Shown: in pieces, positions 34,774 to 45,800 of the stretch
How the letters are laid out: the number at the start of each line of letters is the position of its first letter
Position numbering within the stretch: the stretch's first letter is position 1
Source: Bacteroidaceae bacterium
GTDB taxonomy: Bacteria > Bacteroidota > Bacteroidia > Bacteroidales > Bacteroidaceae
Direction of reading: 5' to 3'
NCBI GenBank assembly: GCA_017619335.1
Contig: JAFZSP010000062.1
Coordinates: 1 to 64,000, forward strand
Length of the DNA: 64,000 nucleotides
Program-made: the position numbers and the translations under genes
Notes under the pieces: generated by a model
Seen by the model: the letters and a program-made list of their open reading frames with translations, nothing else
Database searches by the model: none
Told to the model about the DNA's origin: nothing

Positions 34774-34899
34774 GAAAAAGTTGAGAGTTGAGAGTTGAGA
34801 GTTGTGAGAAAAAGGCATTTAAACTCAAAAAAGTACCTATTTTTCCCTTTTAGGAAGAAATAACCCTCAACTCTCAACCCTCAACTCTCAACTTTTTCT
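34774..34899. repeat. Inverted repeat between divergent ribD and prmC promoters
   Basis: Left arm about 34774-34808 (GAAAAAGTTGAGAGTTGAGA...) and right arm about 34861-34899 (...CAACTCTCAACTTTTTC) are reverse complements made of GAGTTGA-type heptamers. The design is the same as at 4967-5091. Confidence 0.7.
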
Positions 34900-34907
34900 T
34901 ACCTTTG
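34900..34907 (+). promoter_or_regulatory. Promoter -7 box (TACCTTTG) abutting the prmC ATG
   Basis: TACCTTTG, then only CGCC, then ATG at 34912. Transcription would start at or next to the start codon. Confidence 0.7.
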
Positions 34908-34911
34908 CGCC

Positions 34912-35802
34912 ATGAATTGTCAGGAACTCATTCGTCTGTTGACTCCTTTGCATGGTGCAGGCGAGGCTCGTGCCATCGTCCGCTTACTGATGGAAGAAAG
35001 GTTTGGGCTCTCCCAGACCGACCTCCTTTTGGGGCGTGACGAGGGATTGTCACCCTCCGATCACAGGGATTTTGAACAGTTGGCTGATCGCCTGTTGCAG
35101 GGGGCACCTGTGCAGCATGTGTTAGGGTATGAGTACTTCTGCGGCCATCGATTCAGCGTGAGTCCTTCGGTGCTCATTCCGAGACCAGAAACCGAGGAGT
35201 TGGTAGGACATGCATTGAAGCTTTTGGAAAGAACGAAGTATCCCCAAAATCCAAGTTCCCCTTTGCACATTTTAGATCTGTGTACAGGCAGCGGCTGCAT
35301 CGCCATTTCAGTGGCGCTGGCTTACCCGGAGGCAAAGGTTACAGCATTGGATATCAGCACAGAAGCGCTCACTGTGGCTCGACAGAATGCAGCGGATATG
35401 GAAGCCCGAAATGTCACTTTCCTACAACATGACATATTACAAAGTGATGGCTTTCTGAAAGATGCTGTGTCATCACCAGCGGAAGAAACACGATTCCACC
35501 TGTTGCTCTCCAATCCTCCTTATGTCCGTGACAGTGAGGCCGCAGAGATGTCACCCACGGTTCTGGACCACGAACCGCACTTGGCGCTCTTTGTTCCCGA
35601 CGAGGACCCGCTTCGCTTCTATCGGGCCATCTCCACCATCGGACGTCAAACGCTTGTTCCTGGTGGGTATATCCTATTAGAAATCAATGCTTCCCTCTCT
35701 CGGGATACACTTCGTCTCTTCGCAGACAGTGGCTTCACCGACCTCTCCATCCTCCCCGACCAGTTCACCCGTCCCCGCTTTCTGAGAGGGAGACTTCAGT
35801 AG
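34912..35802 (+). CDS. prmC: Peptide chain release factor glutamine methyltransferase
   Basis: 296 residues. It methylates the GGQ glutamine of release factors RF1/RF2 using S-adenosylmethionine. N-terminal helical domain (residues 1-85), then VLGYEYFCGHRFSVSPSVLIPRPETEELV, the SAM motif ILDLCTGSGCIAISVAL, VTALDISTEALTVA and the catalytic NPPY at 201-204 (LLSNPPYVRDSE). ATG directly follows the promoter box, so there is no room for a ribosome-binding site. Divergent from ribD. Confidence 0.95.
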   Translation: MNCQELIRLLTPLHGAGEARAIVRLLMEERFGLSQTDLLLGRDEGLSPSDHRDFEQLADRLLQGAPVQHVLGYEYFCGHRFSVSPSVLIPRPETEELVGHALKLLERTKYPQNPSSPLHILDLCTGSGCIAISVALAYPEAKVTALDISTEALTVARQNAADMEARNVTFLQHDILQSDGFLKDAVSSPAEETRFHLLLSNPPYVRDSEAAEMSPTVLDHEPHLALFVPDEDPLRFYRAISTIGRQTLVPGGYILLEINASLSRDTLRLFADSGFTDLSILPDQFTRPRFLRGRLQ

Positions 35803-35812
35803 TGATTATTGG

Positions 35813-36778
35813 TTAAAGGGGAGTGGTGAAGGGTTTTGCGTGAATGCATTGGAGATTCTTCTGGAGCTGGGCGGTGCTGCTGGCCCCCACAAGCACGCTG
35901 GTGACACCCTTCTGATGGAGAATCCATGCGAGAGCCATCTCTGCCAACGTCTCGCCTCGAGTGGCGGCAGTGGCGTTGTAGGAGCGGATTTTCTCTACCA
36001 GCTCAGGTGTGAGGTTCTCCGGTTTGAGGAACTTGCCGCGTGCCATACGACTGTCGGCAGGCACACCTTGGAGGTAACGGTCTGTGAGCAAGCCCTGTGC
36101 CAGGGGCGAGAAAGAGATAAATCCTATGCCGTGGGTGGCGCAGTAGTCAAGGATGCCCTGCTCCTGGGGCTCGCGGTCCAACAGGTTAAGGCGGCCCTGA
36201 TAAATCAGCAGTGGTACGTCACGTGCGCGCAGATATTCATCGGCCACTTGCAGGGCTTGCAGCGGCCATCGTGAGATGCCCACATAGAGCGCTTTGCCAG
36301 CCCTGACGATATCCACAAGTGCCTGCAGCGTCTCATCCAGTGGCGTCTCGGGGTCATAACGGTGGCTGTAGAAGAGGTCCACGTAGTCCAGATGCATACG
36401 CTTCAGGCTCTGGTCCAGACTGGCCATCAGGTACTTGCGGGAACCCCAGTTTCCATAAGGCCCTGGCCACATATCATAGCCTGCCTTGGTGGAGATGAAG
36501 AGCTCGTCGCGCAAAGGGCGGAAGGTGTCGTCCATGAGTCGTCCCATGGTCTCCTCGGCGCTGCCATAGACAGGGCCGTAGTTGTTGGCAAGATCAAAGT
36601 GCGTGATACCATGGTCGAAGGCATAACGGGTGATTTCCCGGCTGCGCTCGTAGGGATCCACGCTGCCGAAGTTGTGCCAGAAGCCGAGGCTGACTTTGGG
36701 TAACAACACGCCACTGCGTCCACAGCGATTGAACTGCATGACCTCTGTGGAATAGCGGTCGGGAGAGGGAGTGTACAT
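35813..36778 (-). CDS. Aldo/keto reductase (YghZ-like)
   Basis: 321 residues. A TIM-barrel NADPH-dependent reductase. The catalytic tetrad can be placed: Asp in HFDLANNYG, Tyr in the same segment, Lys in FISTKAGYDMW and His in DLFYSHRYDPE. The segment WPGPYGNWGSRKYL is typical of the YghZ/GprA group acting on glyceraldehyde-3-phosphate or methylglyoxal. Start at MYTPSPDRYSTEVMQFNRCGRSG. It follows the DUF4923-like gene by three bases and converges with prmC. Confidence 0.9.
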   Translation of the reverse strand: MYTPSPDRYSTEVMQFNRCGRSGVLLPKVSLGFWHNFGSVDPYERSREITRYAFDHGITHFDLANNYGPVYGSAEETMGRLMDDTFRPLRDELFISTKAGYDMWPGPYGNWGSRKYLMASLDQSLKRMHLDYVDLFYSHRYDPETPLDETLQALVDIVRAGKALYVGISRWPLQALQVADEYLRARDVPLLIYQGRLNLLDREPQEQGILDYCATHGIGFISFSPLAQGLLTDRYLQGVPADSRMARGKFLKPENLTPELVEKIRSYNATAATRGETLAEMALAWILHQKGVTSVLVGASSTAQLQKNLQCIHAKPFTTPL

Positions 36779-36781
36779 GAA

Positions 36782-37360
36782 CTATTTGGTTCTGGTGAGG
36801 GTGAACTTCATTTCTTTATCAAAGACACCTGAAAGTTTCTTGCCATCGGCAGAGAGATACATCGTATCTTTCTCTTCGTCATCGCTCATAATCACCATGT
36901 TACCCTTTACCTCGTATGTGCCTTTCTGAGAGGAAGGAGCCACAGCGAGAGCCGCCTTCATGGCCTTACGCTTAATCCAACTGACGCCCGCAGCTTTCAA
37001 GGCATCATCACTGATAGACATATCGGCTTTAAAGACGACTTTCTTTTCGTCTTTAAACTCTACGGTGATGGATGTCTTCATGCCTTTTTTCAGGGCGTTG
37101 ATTTTCTGCACTGCGTCTTTGACTTCTTTGTCAATCTTTGCCTTCTCCTCGGCGGTCAGTTTGCGTCCTTTCTCTTTCTCGGCTTTCTCCTCGGCGGCTA
37201 TGATGGCGGAGTCCAATTTTTGGTCCAGTTCCTTCGAGAGTTCGTTGAGCTTTTCGGCCATAATATTGGGGTGGTGATAGACGCGCCCGCCAAGGTTGGT
37301 TTGTGCCTGTACGAGGAGAACAGCCAAGAGTGCGATGGTTGTCAGAAGAGTCCTTTTCAT
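36782..37360 (-). CDS. DUF4923-type exported protein
   Basis: 192 residues from MKRTLLTTIALLAVLLVQAQ, a signal peptide; six earlier codons are possible. A Lys/Glu-rich helical segment (residues 33-90, AAEEKAEKEKGRKLTAEEKAKIDKE) precedes a lipocalin-like beta domain (MKTSITVEFKDEKKVVFKADMSISDDALKA, GTYEVKGNMVIMSDDEEKDTMYLSADGKKLSGVF). This is the pattern of the Bacteroidales DUF4923 family, function unknown. It lies 27 bases after gpmI on the same strand and three bases before the reductase gene. Confidence 0.75.
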   Translation of the reverse strand: MKRTLLTTIALLAVLLVQAQTNLGGRVYHHPNIMAEKLNELSKELDQKLDSAIIAAEEKAEKEKGRKLTAEEKAKIDKEVKDAVQKINALKKGMKTSITVEFKDEKKVVFKADMSISDDALKAAGVSWIKRKAMKAALAVAPSSQKGTYEVKGNMVIMSDDEEKDTMYLSADGKKLSGVFDKEMKFTLTRTK

Positions 37361-37387
37361 TGTTGTAAGAATGAACAAAGAATGAGA

Positions 37388-38908
37388 TCAGTCTTTGATG
37401 AGGCAGCGGCCGGTCATTGCTTCGGGCTGTGGCAGTCCCATTATGTGCAGGATGCTGGGCGCCACATCGGCCAAGATTCCGTCTTCCACGTGAGCTGCCT
37501 TATTTTCTGTCACATAGATGAAAGGCACAGGGTTAAGGCTATGGGCAGTGTTGGGGGTGCCATCGGGATTCAGGGCGTTGTCTGCATTCCCATGGTCGGC
37601 GATAATGATGACCTCGTAGTTGCCTGTGGCTTTGGCAGCTTCCACGACTTCGCGAACACACTGATCCACAGTCTTTACGGCGATTTCGATGGCTTCATAG
37701 ATGCCTGTGTGTCCCACCATATCTCCATTGGCGAAGTTTACGACGATGAAGTCATACTTGTCCTCCTTGATGGCAGCGACGAGTTTGTCTTTGACCTCGA
37801 AAGCGCTCATTTCGGGCTTGAGGTCGTAGGTGGCCACCTTGGGACTGGCCACGAGGATGCGGTCTTCGCCCTCGTAGGGAGCTTCTCGACCTCCGTTGAA
37901 GAAGAATGTCACGTGAGCATACTTCTCTGTTTCAGCGGTGTGGAGCTGTTTCAGTCCATTGCGTGAGACGTATTCTCCGAGGGTATCTTCCACGTTCTCC
38001 TTGGGGAAGAGGATGTGAACACCCTTGAAGCTGGCATCGTAGGGCGTCATGCAGTAATATTGCAGGCCGGGGATGGTCATCATGCCCTGCTCAGGCATAT
38101 CCTGCTGGGTGAGGACGATGGTGAGTTCCTTGGCGCGGTCGTTGCGGTAGTTGAAGAAAATGATGACGTCACCTTCCTTGATGGTGCCATCGACGTTGGC
38201 GTTGTTGATGGGTTTGATGAACTCGTCTGTCACGCCGTCGGCGTAGGAGAGTTCCATTGCATCCACCATATTGGGAGCCTGGAATCCTTCTCCGTGAATG
38301 AGGAGGTCATAGGCAATCTTCACACGTTCCCAACGCTTGTCACGGTCCATAGCATAGAAACGTCCGATAATGCTGGCTATGTAGGCGCCCGTCTCGTTAC
38401 ATTTCTTCTGTAGGTCACGGATGAATCCTACACCGGACTTGGGGTCGGTATCACGCCCGTCCATGAAGCAGTGAACATAGGTCTCGCGTACCTTATATTC
38501 TTTGGCAATGTCACAGAGCTTGAAGAGGTGCTCCAGTGAGCTGTGAACGCCTCCGTCACTGGTGAGGCCCATGAAGTGCACGGCCTTTCCTTCACGCACA
38601 GCGTACTCGAAGGCGCTCTTCACCTCGGGGTTCTTCATAATACTGTTGTCACGGCAGGCGCGGTTGATTTTCACGAGGTCCTGATAGACGATGCGTCCGC
38701 CTCCGATATTCAGGTGTCCTACTTCAGAGTTGCCCATCTGTCCGTCGGGCAGACCCACATTCTCTCCACTGGCCAGCAACTGGCTATGGGGGTAGTTTTC
38801 ATTCAGATAATCCATGTAGGGTGTGGGCGTCTGGAAGATGACGTCACCCTTTCCTTGATTGCCGATTCCCCATCCATCGAGGATCATCAGCAGAGCTTTC
38901 TTTGCCAT
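37388..38908 (-). CDS. gpmI: 2,3-bisphosphoglycerate-independent phosphoglycerate mutase
   Basis: 506 residues, normal length. It interconverts 3- and 2-phosphoglycerate in glycolysis. Alkaline-phosphatase-type metal ligands: D11 in [10 protein letters not shown], the phosphorylated S61 in [24 protein letters not shown], and the C-terminal [12 protein letters not shown] and [10 protein letters not shown] motifs. Promoter box TAACTTTG at 38939-38946, leader 30 bases. A DUF4923-like gene follows. Confidence 0.96.
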   Translation of the reverse strand: MAKKALLMILDGWGIGNQGKGDVIFQTPTPYMDYLNENYPHSQLLASGENVGLPDGQMGNSEVGHLNIGGGRIVYQDLVKINRACRDNSIMKNPEVKSAFEYAVREGKAVHFMGLTSDGGVHSSLEHLFKLCDIAKEYKVRETYVHCFMDGRDTDPKSGVGFIRDLQKKCNETGAYIASIIGRFYAMDRDKRWERVKIAYDLLIHGEGFQAPNMVDAMELSYADGVTDEFIKPINNANVDGTIKEGDVIIFFNYRNDRAKELTIVLTQQDMPEQGMMTIPGLQYYCMTPYDASFKGVHILFPKENVEDTLGEYVSRNGLKQLHTAETEKYAHVTFFFNGGREAPYEGEDRILVASPKVATYDLKPEMSAFEVKDKLVAAIKEDKYDFIVVNFANGDMVGHTGIYEAIEIAVKTVDQCVREVVEAAKATGNYEVIIIADHGNADNALNPDGTPNTAHSLNPVPFIYVTENKAAHVEDGILADVAPSILHIMGLPQPEAMTGRCLIKD

Positions 38909-38938
38909 ATTATTGGGTTTTTATGAGTTATTCGGCTG

Positions 38939-38946
38939 CAAAGTTA
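38939..38946 (-). promoter_or_regulatory. Promoter -7 box (TAACTTTG) of gpmI
   Basis: TAACTTTG followed by CAGCCG on the minus strand, 30 bases before the gpmI ATG. Confidence 0.6.
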
Positions 38947-39030
38947 TGCAAAATTTCTGAAAGGGAAGGAGAAAAAAGGAAAAAACTTTGCCAAAAGGGG
39001 CGTCAAAGACTGTTTTTCCGAGTCGGACTC

Positions 39031-39633
39031 TCAGAAGTCCAGTGTAAGTTGCTGTTCTGGCAGCAGGCGGAAGGTCATTCGATGGTACGGTGTGGTGCCG
39101 AACTGGCGAATGGCTTCACGATGTGCTTTGGAGGGATAGCCGAAGTTGCGGTCCCAACCATACTGCGGGTATTCCTGGGCGAGTGCTTTCATGCGGTCGT
39201 CACGATAGGTCTTGGCCAGCACGGAGGCTGCCGCTATGGAAAGGTAAGTGGCGTCACCCTTGACGATGGTGTTGGCGGGAATTTGTTTGTAAGGGCTCCA
39301 GCGGTTTCCATCGACAATGATGTGCTGTGGCCGTACAGTGAGCTGATCCAGTGCCCTTTGCATGGCCAGGATGGAGCAGCGCAGGATATTTAGTTTGTCT
39401 ATCTCCTGGGGTGAACACTCCGCCACGGCCCAGGCCAGCGCGTCCCGCTGTATGACGTCCCGCAGGGCATAGCGCTTGGCAGCACTCAACTGCTTGGAGT
39501 CATTCAACAAGTCGTTCTGGTAGTCGGCAGGTAAAATGACCGCTGCGGCGAAGACGGGCCCGGCCAGACAGCCTCGGCCTGCTTCGTCGCAGCCTGCTTC
39601 TATCACATCAATAGTGTGAAAACTTTTCAGCAT
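39031..39633 (-). CDS. rnhB: Ribonuclease HII
   Basis: 200 residues. It removes RNA from RNA-DNA hybrids and misincorporated ribonucleotides. Motifs: [17 protein letters not shown] with the two first acidic residues, [20 protein letters not shown] and [17 protein letters not shown] with the later acidic position, then the tail [21 protein letters not shown]. It begins three bases after the pnp stop, so the two are one operon. Confidence 0.95.
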   Translation of the reverse strand: MLKSFHTIDVIEAGCDEAGRGCLAGPVFAAAVILPADYQNDLLNDSKQLSAAKRYALRDVIQRDALAWAVAECSPQEIDKLNILRCSILAMQRALDQLTVRPQHIIVDGNRWSPYKQIPANTIVKGDATYLSIAAASVLAKTYRDDRMKALAQEYPQYGWDRNFGYPSKAHREAIRQFGTTPYHRMTFRLLPEQQLTLDF

Positions 39634-39636
39634 TGT

Positions 39637-41874
39637 TTATTCCTCACGACGAGGACGGTGTTCACCGCGCTCGCCGCGTTCACCGCGCTCGGGGCGTTCG
39701 GGACGCTCACGACGCTGACGGGGCGGACGCTCCACATAGCCTTCGGGCTTCGGGATGAGGACACGGTGGGAGAGCTTGAACTTGCCCGTCTTGGGGTCAA
39801 TTTCAAGGAGCTTCACGGTGAGCTTATCGCCTTCCTTCAGACCGGCTTCCTCGACGGTTTCGAGGCGCTTCCAGTCAATCTCAGAGATATGCAACAGGCC
39901 GTCCTTGCCCGGCATGAATTCCACGAAGCAGCCGTAGGGCATAATACTGCGGATGGTGCCTTCATAGACTTCGCCAACCTCGGGCACTGCCACAATGGCA
40001 CGGATCTTGGCCATTGCTGCGGCGATGCTCTCCTGGTTGGGGCCGCTGACCTGCACCTTGCCCACACCTTCTTCTTCGTCGATGGTGATAGTGGTGCCGG
40101 TGTCTTCCTGCATACCCTGGATAATCTTTCCGCCCGGGCCAATGACAGCGCCGATGAACTCCTTCGGGATGATAATCTGCTCGATGCGGGGCACGTGGGG
40201 CTTGAGTTCGGGACGCGGTTCGGGCATGCACTCCAGAATCTTACCAAGGATGTGCTCGCGAGCCTGCTTGGCTTGCATGAGAGCCTTCTCCAGAATCTCG
40301 TAGCTGAGGCCATCGCACTTAATATCCATCTGGGTGGCGGTCAAACCGTCCTTGGTACCCGTGGTCTTGAAGTCCATGTCGCCCAGGTGGTCCTCGTCAC
40401 CGAGAATATCAGAAAGGACTGCATATTTTTCCTCACCGGGGTTCTTGATGAGACCCATGGCGATGCCGCTGACGGGTTTCTTGATGGGTACACCTGCATC
40501 CATAAGCGCTAGTGTTCCAGCACAGACGGTAGCCATGGAGCTGGAGCCGTTGCTCTCGAGGATGTCGCTAACGACGCGGACGGTGTAGGGATAATCTGCG
40601 GGAATCTGACCCTTCAGGGCGCGCCAAGCGAGGTGGCCGTGACCAATCTCGCGACGGCCTACGCCGCGCTGAGCCTTGGCCTCACCCGTGGAGAAGGGCG
40701 GGAAATTATAGTGCAAGAGGAAGCGCATATAGCTGTGGTCCAGCACGTCATCCACCAACTTCTCATCGAGCTTGGTGCCGAGGGTGACGGTGCTGAGAGA
40801 CTGCGTTTCACCACGGGTGAAGATGCTGCTGCCGTGAGGGCCTGGCAGAGGGCTGACTTCGCACCAGATGGGGCGGATATCGGTGGTGCCACGACCATCA
40901 AGACGGATGCCTTCGTCGAGGATGCAACGGCGCATGGCGTCGCGCTCCACATCGTGATAATAACGATCGACGAGGGCGTTCTTCTCTTCGAGTTCGGCTG
41001 CATCCATATCGGCGTGAGCCTCGGCGTAACGGACCTTGAAGTCCTCGCGAACCTTCTCAAAGGCTTCCTCACGGGCGTGCTTCTCCAGTGCCTGCTTGGT
41101 GATGTCGTAGGCGGGCTGGTAGCACTCCTTGTTCACTTGCTCGCGCAGTTCCTCGTCGTTGACCTCGTGGCAGTATTCGCGCTTGACGTCCTTGCCGAGT
41201 TCCTTGGCGAGTTCCTTCTGCAGGCGGCACATGGGTTTGATGGCTTCGTGTGCGACTTTCAGGGCCTGGAGCAGGTCTTGCTCGGAGACTTCCTTCATCT
41301 CGCCTTCCACCATCATAATGTTCTCTTCGGTAGCGCCGACCATGATGTCCATATCGGCTTCCTTCATCTGCTCAAAAGTCGGGTCAACGATGTACTCGCC
41401 GTTGAGGCGGATAACGCGGACTTCAGAGATGGGTCCCTCAAAGGGGATGTCTGAACAGCTGAGTGCTGCGCTGGCAGCGAAGCCAGCCAATGCATCGGGC
41501 ATATCCACGCCGTCGGCACTGTAGAGGTTCACATTCACATACACCTCAGCATGGTAGTTGCTGGGAAAGAGAGGACGGAGGGCACGATCGACAAGGCGAC
41601 AAGTGAGGATTTCGTCATCATTAGCCTTACCTTCGCGCTTCGTGAAGCCGCCAGGGAAACGTCCGGCAGCCGAATATTTCTCGCGATATTCAACTTGAAG
41701 GGGCATGAAATCTGTTCCGGGAACGGCATCCTTTGCGGCACAAACGGTGGCAAGGAGCATCGTGTTTCCCATGCGGAGCATGACGGCTCCGTCAGCTTGC
41801 TTGGCAAGCTTGCCAGTCTCGATGGAAATCTCACGGCCATCGGGCAGCTGGACTGTCTTGGTGATTACGTTCAT
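39637..41874 (-). CDS. pnp: Polyribonucleotide nucleotidyltransferase (PNPase)
   Basis: 745 residues. It is a phosphorolytic 3'-5' exoribonuclease. Two RNase PH domains (residues about 10-140 and 325-545; [43 protein letters not shown]), a KH domain ([20 protein letters not shown], near 570), an S1 domain ([33 protein letters not shown]) and a low-complexity Arg/Glu/Gly tail ([19 protein letters not shown]), which many Bacteroidetes PNPases have. Promoter box TACCTTTG at 41996-42003; leader about 120 bases, often used for autoregulation. Confidence 0.97.
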   Translation of the reverse strand: MNVITKTVQLPDGREISIETGKLAKQADGAVMLRMGNTMLLATVCAAKDAVPGTDFMPLQVEYREKYSAAGRFPGGFTKREGKANDDEILTCRLVDRALRPLFPSNYHAEVYVNVNLYSADGVDMPDALAGFAASAALSCSDIPFEGPISEVRVIRLNGEYIVDPTFEQMKEADMDIMVGATEENIMMVEGEMKEVSEQDLLQALKVAHEAIKPMCRLQKELAKELGKDVKREYCHEVNDEELREQVNKECYQPAYDITKQALEKHAREEAFEKVREDFKVRYAEAHADMDAAELEEKNALVDRYYHDVERDAMRRCILDEGIRLDGRGTTDIRPIWCEVSPLPGPHGSSIFTRGETQSLSTVTLGTKLDEKLVDDVLDHSYMRFLLHYNFPPFSTGEAKAQRGVGRREIGHGHLAWRALKGQIPADYPYTVRVVSDILESNGSSSMATVCAGTLALMDAGVPIKKPVSGIAMGLIKNPGEEKYAVLSDILGDEDHLGDMDFKTTGTKDGLTATQMDIKCDGLSYEILEKALMQAKQAREHILGKILECMPEPRPELKPHVPRIEQIIIPKEFIGAVIGPGGKIIQGMQEDTGTTITIDEEEGVGKVQVSGPNQESIAAAMAKIRAIVAVPEVGEVYEGTIRSIMPYGCFVEFMPGKDGLLHISEIDWKRLETVEEAGLKEGDKLTVKLLEIDPKTGKFKLSHRVLIPKPEGYVERPPRQRRERPERPERGERGERGEHRPRREE

Positions 41875-41995
41875 CTTTTCGATTTACAATTTAACGATTT
41901 ACAATTTACGATTTTCGATCTTCGATTGCGTCAAAAATATTACTTTTTCGTCTTAAATAACGTCTATTTAGAGCGGATGGTCTCAAAAAACCGCG

Positions 41996-42003
41996 CAAAG
42001 GTA
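41996..42003 (-). promoter_or_regulatory. Promoter -7 box (TACCTTTG) of pnp
   Basis: TACCTTTG then CGCGG on the minus strand. The leader (41875-41995) contains ATTTACA and ACGATTT direct repeats; GTTTAAA heptamers lie upstream at 42008-42035. Confidence 0.6.
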
Positions 42004-42106
42004 CGACTTTTAGTTTAAAGTTTAAAGTTTAAAGTTCAAAGTTTTTGTTGCAAAGGGCGGAAAAGCCTCATTTTTATGCTTTTTTAACCCAAAAGGCCCT
42101 CATGAT

Positions 42107-42853
42107 TTATGCTTCAGGGACTGCTGCATACTCCGTAATGAGTTTATCAGGCAGATGTACCCACGACCAAGTGAAGGTGGAAATTTTCACGTCTGACACC
42201 GCTTCCATCGCCTCCACAGCCCCCAGCATCGTTGTGCCTGTTGTCATCACGTCATCTATAATCATCACATGCTTGCCTGTCAACTTCTCTTCGGCTCCTT
42301 TTCTGAGGCCGAAGACGTGTCGGGCGTTTGTCAGACGCTGTTGAAGCGTGAAGTGTGTCTGGGACTCGCGGTTGTAGAGTCTTTTCAGCACCTTTTCATC
42401 CACAGGAATATGCAGCTTCTCGCCAATTCCCGCTGCGATTCGTTCGGCCTGATTGAAGCCGCGGTGCCATTGTCTGCGCCGGGTTAAAGGAATGGGAATC
42501 AGCACATCTATACCGTCAAAGAGCCCGCTGTCTTCCAGTTCCGATGCAGCCAGTCGCCCTATCCAGACGCCCAATTCAGGTTGCCCGAAGTATTTCAAGT
42601 GATGAATGATATTTGCCACCAGCCCTCCTCGTTTGAAATAGGCAAAAGCGCCCATTCGTTGCAAGGCCTGATGCTCTCGCCAGAAAATAATGCGACGGTT
42701 GGTGCTCCAGTCCCAATCGATGACACGGTTCAACTGCACCACACAGCGCGGACACAGATACCGTTCTGTCACAGCCAATCTTCGTCCGCAGCCACAACAA
42801 GTACGTGGCAGCAACAAGTCCAGCACACTATCTCTGGCCAGCTTCCAGTCCAA
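42107..42853 (-). CDS. ComF-family phosphoribosyltransferase-like protein
   Basis: 248 residues. The N-terminus has a zinc-ribbon-like Cys set (LLPRTCCGCGRRL, YLCPRC) and the C-terminal half the phosphoribosyltransferase loop VMIIDDVMTTGTTMLGAVEAM, the standard ComF layout (DVLIPIPLTRRRQWHRGFNQAERIA is also typical). ComF helps import single-stranded DNA in naturally competent bacteria; in other bacteria its role is unclear. It starts 17 bases after the GH2 stop on the same strand and could be read through from that gene. Confidence 0.92.
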   Translation of the reverse strand: MDWKLARDSVLDLLLPRTCCGCGRRLAVTERYLCPRCVVQLNRVIDWDWSTNRRIIFWREHQALQRMGAFAYFKRGGLVANIIHHLKYFGQPELGVWIGRLAASELEDSGLFDGIDVLIPIPLTRRRQWHRGFNQAERIAAGIGEKLHIPVDEKVLKRLYNRESQTHFTLQQRLTNARHVFGLRKGAEEKLTGKHVMIIDDVMTTGTTMLGAVEAMEAVSDVKISTFTWSWVHLPDKLITEYAAVPEA

Positions 42854-42870
42854 TGTCTTACCTTTAGTGT

Positions 42871-45800
42871 TTACAGGCTGGTGACCTCCACCACGGGCTT
42901 CTGGCCTCGGGCGTCTTCTTGCTTATAGGAAATAGTAACAGTGCGTTGCTCACCAGGCAGCAGGTTGAAGAAGTTGTCGGAATAGAACACAGGCAGAATC
43001 TGCTCACCATCGGCTCCCTTGAGGTTCAGGCGTACAAGGAGAGCGGCGGTGCGTCCCGTGTTCTTCACCGTGCAGCGCAGGGAATTCTCTGTTCCTTCTT
43101 CCACAGACGAGAGTTTAACTATCAGCTGTTCACTCATCTGTTGCGTCTGCTGTTCTTTCAACTGCATGAGGTAGTCGTTCTCTGAGACGATTCCTTTCTT
43201 GTCTCGCAACTGCAGGCGAAGTAGGGTGGGTTCTCCGGAGTTCTCATATTTGAGCACAGGTGTTGTGGTGTCATCTGCGCTGTTGAACTTTGCCGTCTTT
43301 TGCCAGAGACGCTTGCCACGAAGGTCGTAGGCGGTGGCGGTGGCTGTGAGTCCTGCTTGGTCATCGGCAAAGAGGTTCACCACTTCGACGCTGTCTGTCA
43401 GCGCATTCCACTGGATATGCAAGGGCTCGCAGGCTTTCTTCACACCGAAGTAAGCAGCTGTGGGGTCAAAGTAATAGTCATAGGTCTGCCAAACCATTGA
43501 GGGCCAGCAGGCGTGACTCATCCAAATGAGGAGTCCTGCACGAGTGCGGCTGGTGGATTCAAACATAGCACGGTAACCATTGTAATTGACGAGTTGAGCG
43601 CGACGGGCAAACTCCTCGGCATTGTCAGAAGGCCCAAAGGCCTGCGCCACCAAATCGTTGAATTCCAAGGCGCGCTGTGCACCTTGCAGGGTGTAGTCGT
43701 GCTGTCCCCATTGGCGGGACTGAGGCCAGAGTGCGTCATCGGAGAAGGTGCGTTTCAGGCTCTCGATATTCATCACGGCCGGCATTCCGCGTTCTGTGTG
43801 AATCTTGCCGGACTGTTTCTCGAAATAGACCTTTGCGGGTTGTACACAATAGGGGCCGTGACCTGTCACACCATCGTCAGCAGAGCTGGAGATGAATCCC
43901 AGTCCGGGAGTGAGGGTTCTGACGTAGTCGCGCAGTCGGCGGTCAATATTCTCTGGCGGGAAACCCTCGTTTCGTCCACAGAAGATACCGATACTGGCGT
44001 GCTGACGGATGCGCCGCACATAATCCTGTGCATTGCTGAGGAACAGGACATCATCATACGGGTCTGGACCATCTGCGGGATTGGCCAGCCAGAAGTCTTG
44101 CCAAATCATGACGCCCAGGCTGTCACAAGCATCATAAAAAGCTTCATCACCTATCATTCCGACCCAGTTCCTGATCATCGTACAATGCATATCGCGGTGA
44201 TAGCCCACTGCTGTATTGTATTCGCGGGCCCTATACATCAGGTTGTGTTCGCCAAAGCCCCAGTTGCCGCCTAACGGTACAAATCGGCGGCCATTGACAT
44301 ACATCAGCAGACTGTCACGCATGTGTTTGTAGGTCATTTCGCGCAAGCCGACCTTATAAGAAAGTGTAGAGTTCAAGGTTGAGAACTTAGCGTCCGGGGT
44401 GAAGGCAAATCCTGCCTCATATCTGTACGGTTCACCATAACCATTTGGCCACCAGAGCTGGAAGTCCTTACTGTTGAGCTGTGGATAATCATTTGGCGAG
44501 AAGGTGACTTCCTTTTCATGGTGAGCAGGCAGACTGACGGCTTGTTCAAACTGCACGTCCCCGATCCATCCGCGGAGGGTACCCTGGAACGGATGGTCGC
44601 TGTGATTGCAGACAAAGACAGAAGGCGTCACGCTTGTCTTCTCTCCCACCTCGGTTCTCACGTAGGGGTCTGAGAGTATCACAGCAGCTTCACTGGTTAG
44701 ATAGACATCATTCCAGATGCCGGCGTCACGTCCTCGGACGGTGGTTATCCAATCCCAGCCGATGGTGGCATGGAACGTGGGGTTGTCGGCTCCCAAGATG
44801 CCGCCATTGAACTGCGTGGTGTTTTCGTTCTTCTCTTTCACGACACCGAAGTGTTCGTTGCAGATAATCTCCACCGCCAACACGTTCCGCCCCTGGCGCA
44901 GCAGGCCGCTGACGTCGAAGTCGCCTCGTTGGAAAGCGCCTTCGATGCGTCCTAATTTATGGCCGTTCAGGAAGATATTCGCTTTCCAGTTGATACCGTT
45001 GAAATGCAGACGTTGCAGGGGACCACGCTGCAGCAAGTCGGCAGAAACCAGGAATTCATCACGGTACCAGAAGTTGGAACGGAAGAAGGACTCAGAAATC
45101 TGGTTCACCCAGTCTGCATAATTGGGATTGGGCACTGCACCAATATTCATATAAGAAGCCAACACTGTTCCAGGCACAGTGGCCCAGATCCAACCACGGG
45201 TGTCAAAGTCTTCGGTCGAGATGATCTCGCCCAAGGCTTGCACTTCGGAGGAACGTTGCAGTTGCCAGAGTCCTCCGCTCAATGGGAGACGGCCGTCGGC
45301 GGTGGCTTTGCTTCCAGGCTGTGGGGCATACAGTGTGCCGCCTCGTCCCCAAACCTCCAACTCCCGCAGGGCATAGTACCCCGATTCGTTGGGTTCTTCC
45401 ATGATGATTTTCACGGTGCGGCCGCCGTCTTCCACTTCGCTGTGCCAGCGCTTGGGCTCCTGATACCAGTGGGGTGTGATGCGATCAATCTCTGCTTCGC
45501 CTCCCAAATCCACGCGCAGCCATTGCTGCCCGCCACCGTTGCTCATCCACATGCTACAGAACTGCTGGGAAGGCTGCACCCACACTTCCTGTCCCTCTTC
45601 GTTCAGGAAGTGAAGGTCATGTAACTGCCAATAAGCGGCCCCAGGCATATCCAAAAGCAGGCGGAACCATTTCTTCTTTCTGGTGCCATCGTTTTGCATT
45701 TTTATGGTTTCCTCCAGCAGCTGAGCGGGCAGGTAATCGTTGGTCGTCTGCTTGTTGGGGTCGGAATGCAGTTTGTAACGCATGGGCTTTCCGGGCAAAC

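Noticed and set aside
33775..34911. Riboflavin (FMN) riboswitch near ribD
   Set aside because: The promoter directly abuts the ATG, leaving no leader, and no FMN-aptamer-like motif is seen.
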